The translations under genes and the position numbers were made by a program. Positions 13,195 to 24,042 of a stretch of 64,000 nucleotides of DNA are shown here, piece by piece. Within the stretch, counting starts at the first letter, position 1. Every line of letters starts with the position of its first letter. The notes beneath the pieces are model-generated. The model was not told the DNA's origin and did no database searches. It was given only the letters and a program-made list of their open reading frames with translations. Origin of the DNA: Crossaster papposus (lineage: Eukaryota > Echinodermata > Asteroidea > Velatida > Solasteridae); NCBI GenBank assembly GCA_037893245.1, contig JBAIAA010001107.1, positions 124,001-188,000 of the forward strand, read 5' to 3'.

Positions 13195-13586
13195 AACTCG
13201 AGGGCTTGTTCCCACATCATGTGTTTATTTCTTATGCACACTTCTTTCCCTTTACATATTTAACTCGAGGGCTTGTTCCCACATCATGTGTTTATTTCTT
13301 ATGCACACTTCTTTCCCTTTACATATTTCTTATGCACACTTCTTTCCCTTTACATATTTCTTATGCACACTTCTTTCCCTTTACATATTTCTTATGCACA
13401 CTTCTTTCCCTTTACATATTTCTTATGCACACTTCTTTCCCTTTACATATTTCTTATGCACACTTCTTTCCCTTTACATATTTAACTCGAGGGCTTGTTC
13501 CCACATCATGTGTTTATTTCTTATGCACACTTCTTTCCCTTTACATATTTAACTCGAGGGCTTGTTCCCACATCATGTGTTTATTT
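13195..13586 (+). repeat. Insert quartet 6 (67-222-67)
   Basis: Type-A inserts begin at 13195, 13262, 13484 and 13551. The cluster opens HOR copy 2. Confidence 0.94.
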
Positions 13587-14765
13587 CTTATGCACACTTC
13601 TTTCCCTTTACATATTTCTTATGCACACTTCTTTCCCTTTACATATTTCTTATGCACACTTCTTTCCCTTTACATATTTCTTATGCACACTTCCTTCCCT
13701 TTACATATTTCTTATGCACACTTCTTTCCCTTTACATATTTCTTATGCACACTTCTTTCCCTTTACATATTTCTTATGCACACTTCTTTCCCTTTACATA
13801 TTTCTTATGCACACTTCTTTCCCTTTACATATTTCTTATGCACACTTCTTTCCCTTTACATATTTCTTATGCACACTTCTTTCCCTTTACATATTTCTTA
13901 TGCACACTTCTTTCCCTTTACATATTTCTTATGCACACTTCTTTCCCTTTACATATTTCTTATGCACACTTCTTTCCCTTTACATATTTCTTATGCACAC
14001 TTCTTTCCCTTTACATATTTCTTATGCACACTTCTTTCCCTTTACATATTTCTTATGCACACTTCTTTCCCTTTACATATTTCTTATGCACACTTCTTTC
14101 CCTTTACATATTTCTTATGCACACTTCTTTCCCTTTACATATTTCTTATGCACACTTCTTTCCCTTTACATATTTCTTATGCACACTTCTTTCCCTTTAC
14201 ATATTTCTTATGCACACTTCTTTCCCTTTACATATTTCTTATGCACACTTCTTTCCCTTTACATATTTCTTATGCACACTTCTTTCCCTTTACATATTTC
14301 TTATGCACACTTCTTTCCCTTTACATATTTCTTATGCACACTTCTTTCCCTTTACATATTTCTTATGCACACTTCTTTCCCTTTACATATTTCTTATGCA
14401 CACTTCTTTCCCTTTACATATTTCTTATGCACACTTCTTTCCCTTTACATATTTCTTATGCACACTTCTTTCCCTTTACATATTTCTTATGCACACCTTC
14501 TTTCCCTTTACATATTTCTTATGCACACTTCTTTCCCTTTACATATTTCTTATGCACACTTCTTTCCCTTTACATATTTCTTATGCACAAGTCTTTCCCT
14601 TTACATATTTCTTATGCACACTTCTTTCCCTTTACATATTTCTTATGCACACTTCTTTCCCTTTACATATTTCTTATGCACACTTCTTTCCCTTTACATA
14701 TTTCTTATGCACACTTCTTTCCCTTTACATATTTCTTATGCACACTTCTTTCCCTTTACATATTT

Positions 14766-14801
14766 AACTCGAGGGCTTGTTCCCACATCATGTGTTTATT
14801 T
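14766..14801 (+). repeat. 36-bp insert, type A
   Basis: Single insert of HOR copy 2, 23 monomers before the pair at 15515. Confidence 0.95.
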
Positions 14802-15514
14802 CTTATGCACACTTCTTTCCCTTTACATATTTCTTATGCACACTTCTTTCCCTTTACATATTTCTTATGCACACTTCTTTCCCTTTACATATTTCTTATG
14901 CACACTTCTTTCCCTTTACATATTTCTTATGCACACTTCTTTCCCTTTACATATTTCTTATGCACACTTCTTTCCCTTTACATATTTCTTATGCACACTT
15001 CTTTCCCTTTACATATTTCTTATGCACACTTCTTTCCCTTTACATATTTCTTATGCACACTTCTTTCCCTTTACATATTTCTTATGCACACTTCTTTCCC
15101 TTTACATATTTCTTATGCACACTTCTTTCCCTTTACATATTTCTTATGCACACTTCTTTCCCTTTACATATTTCTTATGCACACTTCTTTCCCTTTACAT
15201 ATTTCTTATGCACACTTCTTTCCCTTTACATATTTCTTATGCACACTTCTTTCCCTTTACATATTTCTTATGCACACTTCTTTCCCTTTACATATTTCTT
15301 ATGCACACTTCTTTCCCTTTACATATTTCTTATGCACACTTCTTTCCCTTTACATATTTCTTATGCACACTTCTTTCCCTTTACATATTTCTTATGCACA
15401 CTTCTTTCCCTTTACATATTTCTTATGCACACTTCTTTCCCTTTACATATTTCTTATGCACACTTCTTTCCCTTTACATATTTCTTATGCACACTTCTTT
15501 CCCTTTACATATTT

Positions 15515-17483
15515 AACTCGAGGGCTTGTTCCCACATCATGTGTTTATTTCTTATGCACACTTCTTTCCCTTTACATATTTAACTCGAGGGCTTGTTCCC
15601 ACATCATGTGTTTATTTCTTATGCACACTTCTTTCCCTTTACATATTTCTTATGCACACTTCTTTCCCTTTACATATTTCTTATGCACACTTCTTTCCCT
15701 TTACATATTTCTTATGCACACTTCCTTCCCTTTACATATTTCTTATGCACACTTCTTTCCCTTTACATATTTCTTATGCACACTTCTTTCCCTTTACATA
15801 TTTCTTATGCACACTTCTTTCCCTTTACATATTTCTTATGCACACTTCTTTCCCTTTACATATTTCTTATGCACACTTCTTTCCCTTTACATATTTCTTA
15901 TGCACACTTCTTTCCCTTTACATATTTCTTATGCACACTTCTTTCCCTTTACATATTTCTTATGCACACTTCTTTCCCTTTACATATTTCTTATGCACAC
16001 TTCTTTCCCTTTACATATTTCTTATGCACACTTCTTTCCCTTTACATATTTCTTATGCACACTTCTTTCCCTTTACATATTTCTTATGCACACTTCTTTC
16101 CCTTTACATATTTCTTATGCACACTTCTTTCCCTTTACATATTTCTTATGCACACTTCTTTCCCTTTACATATTTCGTATGCACACTTCTTTCCCTTTAC
16201 ATATTTCTTATGCACACTTCTTTCCCTTTACATATTTCTTATGCACACTTCTTTCCCTTTACATGTTTCTTATGCACACTTCTTTCCCTTTACATATTTC
16301 TTATGCACACTTCTTTCCCTTTACATATTTCTTATGCACACTTCTTTCCCTTTACATATTTCTTATGCACACTTCTTTCCCTTTACATATTTCTTATGCA
16401 CACTTCTTTCCCTTTACATATTTCTTATGCACACTTCTTTCCCTTTACATATTTCTTATGCACACTTCTTTCCCTTTACATATTTCTTATGCACACTTCT
16501 TTCCCTTTACATATTTCTTATGCACACCTTCTTTCCCTTTACATATTTCTTATGCACACTTCTTTCCCTTTACATATTTCTTATGCACACTTCTTTCCCT
16601 TTACATATTTCTTATGCACACTTCTTTCCCTTTACATATTTCTTATGCACACTTCTTTCCCTTTACATATTTCTTATGCACACTTCTTTCCCTTTACATA
16701 TTTAACTCGAGGGCTTGTTCCCACATCATGTGTTTATTTCTTATGCACACTTCTTTCCCTTTACATATTTCTTATGCACACTTCTTTCCCTTTACATATT
16801 TCTTATGCACACTTCTTTCCCTTTACATATTTCTTATGCACACTTCTTTCCCTTTACATATTTCTTATGCACACTTCTTTCCCTTTACATATTTCTTATG
16901 CACACTTCTTTCCCTTTACATATTTCTTATGCACACTTCTTTCCCTTTACATATTTCTTATGCACACTTCTTTCCCTTTACATATTTCTTATGCACACTT
17001 CTTTCCCTTTACATATTTCTTATGCACACTTCTTTCCCTTTACATATTTCTTATGCACACTTCTTTCCCTTTACATATTTCTTATGCACACTTCTTTCCC
17101 TTTACATATTTCTTATGCACACTTCTTTCCCTTTACATATTTCTTATGCACACTTCTTTCCCTTTACATATTTCTTATGCACACTTCTTTCCCTTTACAT
17201 ATTTCTTATGCACACTTCTTTCCCTTTACATATTTCTTATGCACACTTCTTTCCCTTTACATATTTCTTATGCACACTTCTTTCCCTTTACATATTTCTT
17301 ATGCACACTTCTTTCCCTTTACATATTTCTTATGCACACTTCTTTCCCTTTACATATTTCTTATGCACACTTCTTTCCCTTTACATATTTCTTATGCACA
17401 CTTCTTTCCCTTTACATATTTCTTATGCACACTTCTTTCCCTTTACATATTTCTTATGCACACTTCTTTCCCTTTACATATTT
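15515..17483 (+). repeat. Shortened higher-order repeat (1,969 bp)
   Basis: It opens with only one insert pair (15515-15550, 15582-15617) where full copies have a quartet. It keeps CTTCCTTCCC at 15725 and the 32-bp monomer near 16527, then a single insert at 16704-16739. Private changes include TTTCGTATGC near 16180 and ACATGTTTC near 16265. The loss of one pair plus six monomers is consistent with unequal exchange between the two pairs of a quartet. Confidence 0.86.
16704..16739 (+). repeat. 36-bp insert, type A
   Basis: Single insert of the shortened HOR. Twenty-four monomers precede quartet 7, one more than in copies 1 and 2. Confidence 0.95.
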
Positions 17484-17875
17484 AACTCGAGGGCTTGTTC
17501 CCACATCATGTGTTTATTTCTTATGCACACTTCTTTCCCTTTACATATTTAACTCGAGGGCTTGTTCCCACATCATGTGTTTATTTCTTATGCACACTTC
17601 TTTCCATTTACATATTTCTTATGCACACTTCTTTCCCTTTACATATTTCTTATGCACACTTCTTTCCCTTTACATATTTCTTATGCACACTTCTTTCCCT
17701 TTACATATTTCTTATGCACACTTCTTTCCCTTTACATATTTCTTATGCACACTTCTTTCCCTTTACATATTTAACTCGAGGGCTTGTTCCCACATCATGT
17801 GTTTATTTCTTATGCACACTTCTTTCCCTTTACATATTTAACTCGAGGGCTTGTTCCCACATCATGTGTTTATTT
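17484..17875 (+). repeat. Insert quartet 7 (67-222-67)
   Basis: Type-A inserts begin at 17484, 17551, 17773 and 17840, with the TTCCATTTAC marker 44 bp after the second TTG. Confidence 0.94.
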
Positions 17876-19116
17876 CTTATGCACACTTCTTTCCCTTTAC
17901 ATATTTCTTATGCACACTTCTTTCCCTTTACATATTTCTTATGCACACTTCTTTCCCTTTACATATTTCTTATGCACACTTCCTTCCCTTTACATATTTC
18001 TTATGCACACTTCTTTCCCTTTACATATTTCTTATGCACACTTCTTTCCCTTTACATATTTCTTATGCACACTTCTTTCCCTTGACATATTTCTTATGCA
18101 CACTTCTTTCCCTTGACATATTTCTTATGCACACTTCTTTCCCTTTACATATTTCTTATGCACACTTCTTTCCCTTTACATATTTCTTATGCACACTTCT
18201 TTCCCTTTACATATTTCTTATGCACACTTCTTTCCCTTTACATATTTCTTATGCACACTTCTTTCCCTTTACATATTTCTTATGCACACTTCTTTCCCTT
18301 TACATATTTCTTATGCACACTTCTTTCCCTTTACATATTTCTTATGCACACTTCTTTCCCTTTACATATTTCTTATGCACACTTCTTTCCCTTTACATAT
18401 TTCTTATGCACACTTCTTTCCCTTTACATATTTCTTATGCACACTTCTTTCCCTTTACATATTTCTTATGCACACTTCTTTCCCTTTACATATTTCTTAT
18501 GCACACTTCTTTCCCTTTACATATTTCTTATGCACACTTCTTTCCCTTTACATATTTCTTATGCACACTTCTTTCCCTTTACATATTTCTTATGCACACT
18601 TCTTTCCCTTTACATATTTCTTATGCACACTTCTTTCCCTTTACATATTTCTTATGCACACTTCTTTCCCTTTACATATTTCTTATGCACACTTCTTTCC
18701 CTTTACATATTTCTTATGCACACTTCTTTCCCTTTACATATTTCTTATGCACACTTCTTTCCCTTTACATATTTCTTATGCACACTTCTTTCCCTTTACA
18801 TATTTCTTATGCACACTTCTTTCCCTTTACATATTTCTTATGCACACCTTCTTTCCCTTTACATATTTCTTATGCACACTTCTTTCCCTTTACATATTTC
18901 TTATGCACACTTCTTTCCCTTTACATATTTCTTATGCACACGTCTTTCCCTTTACATATTTCTTATGCACACTTCTTTCCCTTTACATATTTATTATGCA
19001 CACTTCTTTCCCTTTACATATTTCTTATGCACACTTCTTTCCCTTTACATATTTCTTATGCACACTTCTTTCCCTTTACATATTTCTTATGCACACTTCT
19101 TTCCCTTTACATATTT

Positions 19117-19152
19117 AACTCGAGGGCTTGTTCCCACATCATGTGTTTATTT
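19117..19152 (+). repeat. 36-bp insert, type A
   Basis: Single insert of the long-form HOR, 23 monomers before quartet 8. Confidence 0.95.
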
Positions 19153-19865
19153 CTTATGCACACTTCTTTCCCTTTACATATTTCTTATGCACACTTCTTT
19201 CCCTTTACATATTTCTTATGCACACTTCTTTCCCTTTACATATTTCTTATGCACACTTCTTTCCCTTTACATATTTCTTATGCACACTTCTTTCCCTTTA
19301 CATATTTCTTATGCACACTTCTTTCCCTTTACATATTTCTTATGCACACTTCTTTCCCTTTACATATTTCTTATGCACACTTCTTTCCCTTTACATATTT
19401 CTTATGCACACTTCTTTCCCTTTACATATTTCTTATGCACACTTCTTTCCCTTTACATATTTCTTATGCACACTTCTTTCCCTTTACATATTTCTTATGC
19501 ACACTTCTTTCCCTTTACATATTTCTTATGCACACTTCTTTCCCTTTACATATTTCTTATGCACACTTCTTTCCCTTTACATATTTCTTATGCACACTTC
19601 TTTCCCTTTACATATTTCTTATGCACACTTCTTTCCCTTTACATATTTCTTATGCACACTTCTTTCCCTTTACATATTTCTTATGCACACTTCTTTCCCT
19701 TTACATATTTCTTATGCACACTTCTTTCCCTTTACATATTTCTTATGCACACTTCTTTCCCTTTACATATTTCTTATGCACACTTCTTTCCCTTTATATA
19801 TTTCTTATGCACACTTCTTTCCCTTTACATATTTCTTATGCACACTTCTTTCCCTTTACATATTT

Positions 19866-20257
19866 AACTCGAGGGCTTGTTCCCACATCATGTGTTTATT
19901 TCTTATGCACACTTCTTTCCCTTTACATATTTAACTCGAGGGCTTGTTCCCACATCATGTGTTTATTTCTTATGCACACTTCTTTCCATTTACATATTTC
20001 TTATGCACACTTCTTTCCCTTTACATATTTCTTATGCACACTTCTTTCCCTTTACATATTTCTTATGCACACTTCTTTCCCTTTACATATTTCTTATGCA
20101 CACTTCTTTCCCTTTACATATTTCTTATGCACACTTCTTTCCCTTTACATATTTAACTCGAGGGCTTGTTCCCACATCATGTGTTTATTTCTTATGCACA
20201 CTTCTTTCCCTTTACATATTTAACTCGAGGGCTTGTTCCCACATCATGTGTTTATTT
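19866..20257 (+). repeat. Insert quartet 8 (67-222-67), last intact type-A inserts of domain A
   Basis: Type-A inserts begin at 19866, 19933, 20155 and 20222. The usual markers follow: TTCCATTTAC (19988), CTTCCTTCCC (20365), CCCTTGACAT (20466). The HOR is then abruptly cut off: the expected 32-bp monomer and single insert never appear and the uniform block begins. Confidence 0.93.
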
Positions 20258-22551
20258 CTTATGCACACTTCTTTCCCTTTACATATTTCTTATGCACACT
20301 TCTTTCCCTTTACATATTTCTTATGCACACTTCTTTCCCTTTACATATTTCTTATGCACACTTCCTTCCCTTTACATATTTCTTATGCACACTTCTTTCC
20401 CTTTACATATTTCTTATGCACACTTCTTTCCCTTTACATATTTCTTATGCACACTTCTTTCCCTTGACATATTTCTTATGCACACTTCTTTCCCTTTACA
20501 TATTTCTTATGCACACTTCTTTCCCTTTACATATTTCTTATGCACACTTCTTTCCCTTTACATATTTCTTATGCACACTTCTTTCCCTTTACATATTTCT
20601 TATGCACACTTCTTTCCCTTTACATATTTCTTATGCACACTTCTTTCCCTTTACATATTTCTTATGCACACTTCTTTCCCTTTACATATTTCTTATGCAC
20701 ACTTCTTTCCCTTTACATATTTCTTATGCACACTTCTTTCCCTTTACATATTTCTTATGCACACTTCTTTCCCTTTACATATTTCTTATGCACACTTCTT
20801 TCCCTTTACATATTTCTTATGCACACTTCTTTCCCTTTACATATTTCTTATGCACACTTCTTTCCCTTTACATATTTCTTATGCACACTTCTTTCCCTTT
20901 ACATATTTCTTATGCACACTTCTTTCCCTTTACATATTTCTTATGCACACTTCTTTCCCTTTACATATTTCTTATGCACACTTCTTTCCCTTTACATATT
21001 TCTTATGCACACTTCTTTCCCTTTACATATTTCTTATGCACACTTCTTTCCCTTTACATATTTCTTATGCACACTTCTTTCCCTTTACATATTTCTTATG
21101 CACACTTCTTTCCCTTTACATATTTCTTATGCACACTTCTTTCCCTTTACATATTTCTTATGCACACTTCTTTCCCTTTACATATTTCTTATGCACACTT
21201 CTTTCCCTTTACATATTTCTTATGCACACTTCTTTCCCTTTACATATTTCTTATGCACACTTCTTTCCCTTTACATATTTCTTATGCACACTTCTTTCCC
21301 TTTACATATTTCTTATGCACACTTCTTTCCCTTTACATATTTCTTATGCACACTTCTTTCCCTTTACATATTTCTTATGCACACTTCTTTCCCTTTACAT
21401 ATTTCTTATGCACACTTCTTTCCCTTTACATATTTCTTATGCACACTTCTTTCCCTTTACATATTTCTTATGCACACTTCTTTCCCTTTACATATTTCTT
21501 ATGCACACTTCTTTCCCTTTACATATTTCTTATGCACACTTCTTTCCCTTTACATATTTCTTATGCACACTTCTTTCCCTTTACATATTTCTTATGCACA
21601 CTTCTTTCCCTTTACATATTTCTTATGCACACTTCTTTCCCTTTACATATTTCTTATGCACACTTCTTTCCCTTTACATATTTCTTATGCACACTTCTTT
21701 CCCTTTACATATTTCTTATGCACACTTCTTTCCCTTTACATATTTCTTATGCACACTTCTTTCCCTTTACATATTTCTTATGCACACTTCTTTCCCTTTA
21801 CATATTTCTTATGCACACTTCTTTCCCTTTACATATTTCTTATGCACACTTCTTTCCCTTTACATATTTCTTATGCACACTTCTTTCCCTTTACATATTT
21901 CTTATGCACACTTCTTTCCCTTTACATATTTCTTATGCACACTTCTTTCCCTTTACATATTTCTTATGCACACTTCTTTCCCTTTACATATTTCTTATGC
22001 ACACTTCTTTCCCTTTACATATTTCTTATGCACACTTCTTTCCCTTTACATATTTCTTATGCACACTTCTTTCCCTTTACATATTTCTTATGCACACTTC
22101 TTTCCCTTTACATATTTCTTATGCACACTTCTTTCCCTTTACATATTTCTTATGCACACTTCTTTCCCTTTACATATTTCTTATGCACACTTCTTTCCCT
22201 TTACATATTTCTTATGCACACTTCTTTCCCTTTACATATTTCTTATGCACACTTCTTTCCCTTTACATATTTCTTATGCACACTTCTTTCCCTTTACATA
22301 TTTCTTATGCACACTTCTTTCCCTTTACATATTTCTTATGCACACTTCTTTCCCTTTACATATTTCTTATGCACACTTCTTTCCCTTTACATATTTCTTA
22401 TGCACACTTCTTTCCCTTTACATATTTCTTATGCACACTTCTTTCCCTTTACATATTTCTTATGCACACTTCTTTCCCTTTACATATTTCTTATGCACAC
22501 TTCTTTCCCTTTACATATTTCTTATGCACACTTCTTTCCCTTTACATATTT

Positions 22552-22556
22552 CTTTT
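22552..22556 (+). other. 5-bp insertion CTTTT in a monomer
   Basis: CATATTT is followed by CTTTT before the normal CTTATGCAC resumes, giving a 36-bp monomer. It is the only length change between 20467 and 27888. Partial duplication of TTCTT or an assembly join are both possible. Confidence 0.85.
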
Positions 22557-24011
22557 CTTATGCACACTTCTTTCCCTTTACATATTTCTTATGCACACTT
22601 CTTTCCCTTTACATATTTCTTATGCACACTTCTTTCCCTTTACATATTTCTTATGCACACTTCTTTCCCTTTACATATTTCTTATGCACACTTCTTTCCC
22701 TTTACATATTTCTTATGCACACTTCTTTCCCTTTACATATTTCTTATGCACACTTCTTTCCCTTTACATATTTCTTATGCACACTTCTTTCCCTTTACAT
22801 ATTTCTTATGCACACTTCTTTCCCTTTACATATTTCTTATGCACACTTCTTTCCCTTTACATATTTCTTATGCACACTTCTTTCCCTTTACATATTTCTT
22901 ATGCACACTTCTTTCCCTTTACATATTTCTTATGCACACTTCTTTCCCTTTACATATTTCTTATGCACACTTCTTTCCCTTTACATATTTCTTATGCACA
23001 CTTCTTTCCCTTTACATATTTCTTATGCACACTTCTTTCCCTTTACATATTTCTTATGCACACTTCTTTCCCTTTACATATTTCTTATGCACACTTCTTT
23101 CCCTTTACATATTTCTTATGCACACTTCTTTCCCTTTACATATTTCTTATGCACACTTCTTTCCCTTTACATATTTCTTATGCACACTTCTTTCCCTTTA
23201 CATATTTCTTATGCACACTTCTTTCCCTTTACATATTTCTTATGCACACTTCTTTCCCTTTACATATTTCTTATGCACACTTCTTTCCCTTTACATATTT
23301 CTTATGCACACTTCTTTCCCTTTACATATTTCTTATGCACACTTCTTTCCCTTTACATATTTCTTATGCACACTTCTTTCCCTTTACATATTTCTTATGC
23401 ACACTTCTTTCCCTTTACATATTTCTTATGCACACTTCTTTCCCTTTACATATTTCTTATGCACACTTCTTTCCCTTTACATATTTCTTATGCACACTTC
23501 TTTCCCTTTACATATTTCTTATGCACACTTCTTTCCCTTTACATATTTCTTATGCACACTTCTTTCCCTTTACATATTTCTTATGCACACTTCTTTCCCT
23601 TTACATATTTCTTATGCACACTTCTTTCCCTTTACATATTTCTTATGCACACTTCTTTCCCTTTACATATTTCTTATGCACACTTCTTTCCCTTTACATA
23701 TTTCTTATGCACACTTCTTTCCCTTTACATATTTCTTATGCACACTTCTTTCCCTTTACATATTTCTTATGCACACTTCTTTCCCTTTACATATTTCTTA
23801 TGCACACTTCTTTCCCTTTACATATTTCTTATGCACACTTCTTTCCCTTTACATATTTCTTATGCACACTTCTTTCCCTTTACATATTTCTTATGCACAC
23901 TTCTTTCCCTTTACATATTTCTTATGCACACTTCTTTCCCTTTACATATTTCTTATGCACACTTCTTTCCCTTTACATATTTCTTATGCACACTTCTTTC
24001 CCTTTACATAT

Positions 24012-24042
24012 TTCTTATGCACACTTCTTTCCCTTTACATAT
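24012..24042 (+). repeat. Representative consensus 31-bp monomer
   Basis: A copy taken from the uniform block, given to fix the register used in this annotation. It contains an AC-rich stretch (ATGCACAC), a 13-base pyrimidine tract (CTTCTTTCCCTTT) and an AT-rich stretch (ACATATTTCTTAT) that crosses into the next copy. It has no CpG and no + strand stop codon in any frame. The reverse complement carries TAA twice (in GTAAAG and CATAAG), so every minus frame closes within one 93-bp cycle. Confidence 0.97.
24015..24023 (+). other. TTATGCACA motif matching the bacterial DnaA-box consensus (example)
   Basis: The nine bases fit the degenerate consensus TTWTNCACA known for bacterial DnaA boxes, and the motif recurs in nearly every monomer at 31-bp spacing. 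In a probable eukaryotic satellite this is most likely a chance match. It is recorded because the repetition is so regular. C-to-A variants reading TTTATTATGCAC keep it; variants reading TTTCGTATGC lose it. Confidence 0.3.

Larger units (their letters stand above)
13195..15514 (+). repeat. 2,320-bp higher-order repeat, copy 2
   Basis: It repeats HOR copy 1 with the same insert spacings (67, 222, 67, 1215, 749) and the same private markers: C at 13694, the 32-bp monomer near 14496, and GCACAAGTC near 14588. No difference was found by eye. The intervening 3.05 kb (10143-13194) has a different order, so this is not a simple tandem pair. Confidence 0.9.
17484..19865 (+). repeat. 2,382-bp higher-order repeat (long form)
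   Basis: It opens with quartet 7 and has markers at 17606 (TTCCATTTAC), 17983 (CTTCCTTCCC), 18084 and 18115 (CCCTTGACAT in two adjacent monomers), 18847 (32-bp monomer) and near 18940 (GCACACGTC). A single insert at 19117 follows, then 23 monomers. It is exactly two monomers longer than HOR copies 1 and 2 between quartet and single insert; the doubled TTGACAT monomer shows where at least one of them was gained. Confidence 0.88.
1..20466 (+). repeat. Domain A: monomer array with 52 type-A inserts and HORs
   Basis: Fifty-two 36-bp inserts of type A lie between 154 and 20257, all carrying GTTCCCACATC or a one-base derivative. Runs between inserts are whole numbers of monomers, from 1 to 40. The only length exceptions are four runs or HOR copies carrying one 32-bp monomer (CACACCTTC instead of CACACTTC). 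Shared private substitutions recur at fixed distances from insert clusters, which demonstrates higher-order duplication. The stretch 3515-5500 is the most substitution-rich part. The last diagnostic variant is TTGACAT with G at 20466, after which the array becomes uniform. Confidence 0.93.

Noticed and set aside
24012..24042. Yeast-type ARS consensus in TTTACATATTT
   Set aside because: Aligned to WTTTAYRTTTW it mismatches at two of eleven positions (leading C and an internal A), which is common by chance in AT-rich DNA.
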